The translations under genes and the position numbers were made by a program. Shown here in pieces: positions 7,829-10,270 of a DNA stretch of 10,270 bases. How positions within the stretch are numbered: the stretch's first letter is position 1; the number at the start of each line of letters is the position of its first letter. Under the pieces are notes generated by a model that did not search any database, had not been told where the DNA came from, and was given only the letters and a program-made list of their open reading frames with translations. The stretch is from Kiritimatiellia bacterium. Lineage in GTDB: Bacteria; Verrucomicrobiota; Kiritimatiellia; UBA8416. The stretch lies in contig SLBU01000046.1 of NCBI GenBank assembly GCA_007126175.1, positions 1 through 10,270 of the forward strand, in the 5' to 3' direction.

Positions 7829-9262
7829 TCAATCCCTCGGCTTCAACTGCGGAAACAAAATCACATCCCGAATCGCATCCATACCAGCCAGAATCATCAG
7901 CAAACGGTCAATCCCAACCCCCATGCCACCCGCCGGCGGCATCCCCTGCTCCAACGCCAGCAGAAAATCCTCATCGATCTTCTCGGGATTCTCGCCAGCC
8001 TGTGCCAATAAACGCCTGCGCTGCTCCAGCGGATCATTCAGTTCCGTGTAGGCCGGGGCCACCTCCTGGCCCGAGATCACCAACTCAAACACATCCGCCA
8101 ATGCCGGATCATCCGGACAAGCCTTCGCAAGCGGTATCAAGGCAGCCGGTAAACGCTTGACGAAAGTCGGCGCCATCAAATGCTTCTCAATCAACTTCTC
8201 ATACACCTCATGCGTCACCAGCATGTGATCCCAAGCAGGATCAATCTGTAACCCCTGGGCTTCCGCTTTGAGGCGGGCATCTTCTACCGAAAGGCTGAAC
8301 CAATCCAACCCCATCTTCTCTTCAATGAGTTCGCAATAGGTAACCTCCCGCCACGCCGGCTCCAGATCGATCGGACGCTCCTCCGACCCCACCTGCAAGG
8401 TGCCAAATACCGTCTGCGAAACATGGCGAATCATCCCTTCAATCAATGCCTGCATACCGCGCACATCCGTGTAGGCCTCGTAAATCTCCAGCATCGTAAA
8501 TTCAGGGTTGTGCGTCCGATCCAACCCCTCATTGCGAAAATTGCGGTTCAGCTCAAAAACCTTATCGAACCCACCTACCAATAAGCGCTTGAGATATAAT
8601 TCCGGCGCAATCCGCAAATACATATCCGTCCCAAGAGCTTCATAATGCGTCTTAAACGGTCGTGCTGCCGCACCACCAGCCTGCGACTGCATCATCGGCG
8701 TTTCAACCTCGTAAAAACCCCGATCCGAAAGATAACTGCGAATCTCACGTATCATCGCCGTACGACGATTAAACAGCTCGCGCGATGCTGGATTCGAGAG
8801 CAAATCCAGATACCGCTGGCGATAACGCGCCTCCGTATCCTTCAAACCATGCCACTTCTCCGGCATCGGCAATAACGCTTTCGCCAACATTGTCCAATCC
8901 GTAATCTTGATCGTTTGCTCGCCCGTACGCGTCACAAACAGCTCTCCGCTTACACCAATCTGATCCCCCAGATCCAGCAGCTTGAACGCCTCGAATCCCT
9001 CCTCCGAGAGCACCTTCTTCTGCACATAAATCTGGAACCGGTCGCTGCCATCGTGCAAATCCGCAAAAATACTCTTGCCCATATCCCGGATCGTCGTTAA
9101 ACGGCCCGCGGCATGTACGCTTTGCCCTTCCGCAAAGTCCGCATGCAACTGCTCCAGCCGCGCCGTTCTCTCAAATGCCGCCCCATAGGGCTGATAGCCC
9201 GCCGCCACCAACGCCTCCATGTTCCGCAAGCGTTGTTCCCTATATTCATTCTCCTCACTCAT
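7829..9262 (-). CDS. lysS: Lysyl-tRNA synthetase, class II
   Basis: LysS charges tRNA-Lys with lysine using ATP. The 477 residues show the class IIb layout: N-terminal OB-fold anticodon-binding domain (about 48-125) with the phrase SIFADLHDGSDRFQIYV, then the catalytic core with motif 1 (RGFYEVETPMM, 181-191), motif 2 (ELNRNFRNEGLDRTHNPEFTMLEIYEAY, about 237-264, key Arg243 and Glu245) and motif 3 (GVGIDRLLMIL, 448-458, with Arg453). The usual PTFV-x-PLAK segment reads APTFVKRLPAALIPLAKACP here, a variation in the amino-acid-binding half, but the following GQEVAPAYTELNDPLEQR is conserved. GAGAGG lies 5 bases before the ATG. It is the first gene of the lysS-lolC-lolD operon; its leader contains a stable hairpin and, further up, competing stem arms before a T-tract. 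Confidence 0.97.
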   Translation of the reverse strand: MSEENEYREQRLRNMEALVAAGYQPYGAAFERTARLEQLHADFAEGQSVHAAGRLTTIRDMGKSIFADLHDGSDRFQIYVQKKVLSEEGFEAFKLLDLGDQIGVSGELFVTRTGEQTIKITDWTMLAKALLPMPEKWHGLKDTEARYRQRYLDLLSNPASRELFNRRTAMIREIRSYLSDRGFYEVETPMMQSQAGGAAARPFKTHYEALGTDMYLRIAPELYLKRLLVGGFDKVFELNRNFRNEGLDRTHNPEFTMLEIYEAYTDVRGMQALIEGMIRHVSQTVFGTLQVGSEERPIDLEPAWREVTYCELIEEKMGLDWFSLSVEDARLKAEAQGLQIDPAWDHMLVTHEVYEKLIEKHLMAPTFVKRLPAALIPLAKACPDDPALADVFELVISGQEVAPAYTELNDPLEQRRRLLAQAGENPEKIDEDFLLALEQGMPPAGGMGVGIDRLLMILAGMDAIRDVILFPQLKPRD

Positions 9263-9289
9263 AAATACCTCTCTTCCTCACTTCGCCGC

Positions 9290-9310
9290 CCACCGGGTTT
9301 ATCCCGGTGG
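9290..9310 (-). promoter_or_regulatory. Leader hairpin just upstream of lysS
   Basis: An 8-pair perfect stem, CCACCGGG/CCCGGTGG, closes a 5-base loop (9298-9302) and ends 27 bases before the lysS ATG, leaving the ribosome site at 9268-9273 free. No T-run follows on either strand, so it is not an intrinsic terminator. It may protect the mRNA 5' end or tune initiation. Confidence 0.5.
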
Positions 9311-9362
9311 AGGTAAACGTTGAAATGAAGAACAACCGCCTCCATTCAACTGCCTTCCCCCT

Positions 9363-9401
9363 AAAAAAACCTCACCTGGGAGCGCCAGGCTCCAGCCTGG
9401 C
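9363..9401 (-). repeat. Palindrome with competing stem arm and T7 tract
   Basis: On the minus strand, GCCAGGCT (9401-9394) pairs perfectly with AGCCTGGC (9391-9384) around a 2-base gap. The CCTGG of the second arm can instead pair with CCAGG (9379-9375) around CGCTC, and that smaller stem is followed after 5 bases by seven T (9369-9363). This is either a short dispersed palindromic element or a terminator/antiterminator pair in the lysS leader. The upstream 8-pair stem is the more stable alternative. Confidence 0.5.
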
Positions 9402-9420
9402 CCGAAGCCCACCAGCCCCA

Positions 9421-9447
9421 TTCCGTGCCTTCCATGATTTCCGTGGT
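9421..9447. repeat. Three tandem 9-base units TTCCRTGNN
   Basis: TTCCGTGCC (9421-9429), TTCCATGAT (9430-9438) and TTCCGTGGT (9439-9447) are three consecutive 9-base units; on the minus strand they read as CACGGAA-type units. Similar CACGGAA-periodic stretches are, from memory, common between genes in several PVC-group genomes. The copies here are slightly diverged. Confidence 0.55.
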
Positions 9448-9460
9448 TCAAACAGCAGCG

Positions 9461-9493
9461 CCTATCCGTTTTTTCTGACCCTATCTTTCTGTC
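9461..9493. repeat. Two diverged copies of CCTATC...TTTCTGWC
   Basis: CCTATC at 9461-9466 leads to TTTCTGAC at 9472-9479, and CCTATC at 9480-9485 leads directly to TTTCTGTC at 9486-9493. The units differ by a 5-base insertion in the first. Function is unknown; this is probably a degenerate intergenic repeat. Confidence 0.4.
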
Positions 9494-9495
9494 TG

Positions 9496-9524
9496 AAAAA
9501 TCTTAGCGCGAAGCCGTCTTCCGC
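9496..9524 (-). terminator. Possible terminator after the 3D-domain lipoprotein gene
   Basis: On the minus strand, immediately after the TAG at 9525-9527, GCGGAAG can pair with CTTC-GCGC (one bulged G) around ACGG, followed by TAAGATTTTT. The stem is imperfect and the T-run starts 5 bases after it, so this is a moderate call. Confidence 0.45.
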
Positions 9525-9971
9525 CTAATCTTGCGGTAACCAAACCTTAACCGACTTCTGCTGCCGCCCCCACTCCAACGCCTGCTGATGCGTGCGAAAA
9601 AACAAATCCAGTTTCTGCCCCTTAATCGCGCCCCCCCGGTCCTCGACCCGGCCGTACCCATAGCCCTCAACATACATAATCGTGCCGAAAGGATACAAAC
9701 GCGTATCCGCCGCAATCGTTCCCGGCCGCGCCTGCGTGCCACTGGCCGTCTGCCCCACAATTTTTCGCTGCCCCTTATTCGGCCCATAGGAATACACCGG
9801 TCGAAATAGCCAGTTCCGCTCCCAACCACAACATTTTCCACAAGGACAATACCCTGTCACCTCCATCGCCGCCACACGGTCCGGATCCCGCCGCGGGGGC
9901 CGTATACCACGGCATCCCGCCAGCAGCCCCACTCCTGTCCATAGCACAACAATGTAGATCCATCGCTTCAA
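9525..9971 (-). CDS. Lipoprotein with 3D (three-aspartate) double-psi barrel domain
   Basis: From a TTG start the product has 148 residues. The N-terminus is a lipoprotein signal with KR at 2-3, a hydrophobic core, and the lipobox LLAGC with Cys20 predicted to be lipidated. A cysteine-rich segment TGYCPCGKCCGW (39-50) follows, then TASGTQARPGTIAAD and the barrel containing the three conserved aspartates of the 3D family: Asp89 (AADTRLYPFGT), Asp111 (VEDRGGAIKG) and Asp122 (LDLFF). The family is related to the MltA C-terminal and YuiC/Sps-type muralytic barrels, so a role in peptidoglycan cleavage or binding at the envelope is likely. I chose TTG (9969-9971) because GGAGGG lies 8 bases upstream and the signal peptide begins there; the frame is open 32 codons further up, to 10067, but that extension would bury the signal. 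The anchor could be sorted by the nearby Lol system. Confidence 0.88.
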   Translation of the reverse strand: MKRWIYIVVLWTGVGLLAGCRGIRPPRRDPDRVAAMEVTGYCPCGKCCGWERNWLFRPVYSYGPNKGQRKIVGQTASGTQARPGTIAADTRLYPFGTIMYVEGYGYGRVEDRGGAIKGQKLDLFFRTHQQALEWGRQQKSVKVWLPQD

Positions 9972-10047
9972 AACACTATCCCTCCATACTGCAATGCACG
10001 CACATACTACGGAAGAACCGCAACCCTTCCCAGCCAAAACTACAGCA

Positions 10048-10077
10048 TTGACACCCCACCCCCTCAAACAATATAGT
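10048..10077 (+). promoter_or_regulatory. Near-consensus sigma70-type promoter for tRNA-Gly
   Basis: A perfect TTGACA (10048-10053) and TATAGT (10072-10077, 5 of 6) are separated by 18 bases. Transcription would start near 10084, about 16 bases before the mature tRNA. Confidence 0.75.
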
Positions 10078-10099
10078 CCTCACCATTCGCGTGATAGAC

Positions 10100-10173
10100 G
10101 CGGGCGTAGTTCAATGGTAGAACTCCAGCCTTCCAAGCTGGCCATACGGGTTCGATTCCCGTCGCCCGCTCCA
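10100..10173 (+). tRNA. tRNA-Gly, anticodon TCC
   Basis: The cloverleaf is complete. The acceptor arms GCGGGCG and CGCCCGC pair over 7 positions, the D stem is GTTC/GAAC, the anticodon stem is CCAGC/GCTGG with loop CTTCCAA (TCC at 10132-10134), and the T stem is ACGGG/CCCGT. The discriminator is T and CCA is encoded (10171-10173). It reads GGA and, with wobble, GGG. Confidence 0.97.
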
Positions 10174-10270
10174 CTTCGTAGCGAGGTTCCCATGTGTTAC
10201 CATCTTGCATGAGAAGCGCGCAACTGCATATATCGGGCAAACGGGCCTGAGGCCGTCATCTATAGCTGAG
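10174..10270. other. Downstream flank of tRNA-Gly, nothing identified
   Basis: These 97 bases hold no convincing ORF, promoter or terminator. A short imperfect stem around GGCCTGAGGCC near 10244-10254 has no T-tract. Confidence 0.5.

Noticed and set aside
9263..9524. T-box or lysine riboswitch controlling lysS
   Set aside because: I could not find the T-box consensus, a specifier stem or the multi-helix lysine riboswitch core; only simple hairpins are present.
9972..10067. ATG at 10067 as start of the 3D-domain lipoprotein
   Set aside because: It would place 32 extra residues before a clear lipoprotein signal peptide. The TTG at 9971 has a GGAGGG site 8 bases upstream.
1..10270. A novel defence, mobile or biosynthetic system
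   Set aside because: Every well-supported gene except one truncated lipoprotein belongs to a known family, and there is no repeat array, transposase, nuclease or toxin-antitoxin pair.

Overview
The window looks like ordinary chromosomal sequence from a moderately G+C-rich, Gram-negative-type bacterium. Lipoproteins with clear lipoboxes and a Lol-type lipoprotein-release ABC transporter imply an outer membrane. Most starts have strong AGGAG-type ribosome sites. The gene order (lysS-lolC-lolD, rpsO-pnp), the style of the LysS and PNPase sequences, the L-fucose isomerase and the short intergenic repeats near 9.4 kb suggest the PVC superphylum (Verrucomicrobiota, Kiritimatiellota or Lentisphaerota). 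That placement is inference; no search was run.

Layout. 1-969 (minus): a lipoprotein of unknown function, cut by the window edge, lies downstream of a small O6-alkylguanine-DNA alkyltransferase-type repair protein. 970-1244 is mostly intergenic, with one doubtful 59-codon ORF on the minus strand and a promoter for tRNA-Arg(ACG) on the plus strand. 1245-3209 (plus): tRNA-Arg, then a complete L-fucose isomerase standing alone. 3238-5920 (plus): a strong promoter, rpsO, an intergenic region with two tandem hairpins, pnp, and a strong terminator shared with the convergent operon. 5920-9262 (minus): lysS, lolC and lolD, tightly packed and transcribed in that order. 9263-9524: an intergenic stretch with hairpins, short repeats and a possible terminator. 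9525-9971 (minus): a small lipoprotein with a 3D-type cell-wall domain, starting at TTG. 10048-10173 (plus): a near-consensus promoter and tRNA-Gly(TCC). The last 97 bases hold nothing I can call.

How the genes work together. rpsO-pnp couples a ribosomal protein to an RNA-decay exonuclease, and the hairpins between them are where pnp control sits in enterobacteria. LolC and LolD form an inner-membrane machine that releases lipoproteins towards the outer membrane. Two lipoproteins lie nearby and could be its clients. LysS is co-transcribed with the transporter but acts in translation. FucI has no fucose-pathway partners in view.

I found no mobile element, phage gene, CRISPR array, defence system or biosynthetic cluster. 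The points most worth a second look are regulatory: the rpsO-pnp hairpins, the competing hairpin arms and T-tract upstream of lysS, the odd rpsO start region and the composite repeats at 9.36-9.50 kb.
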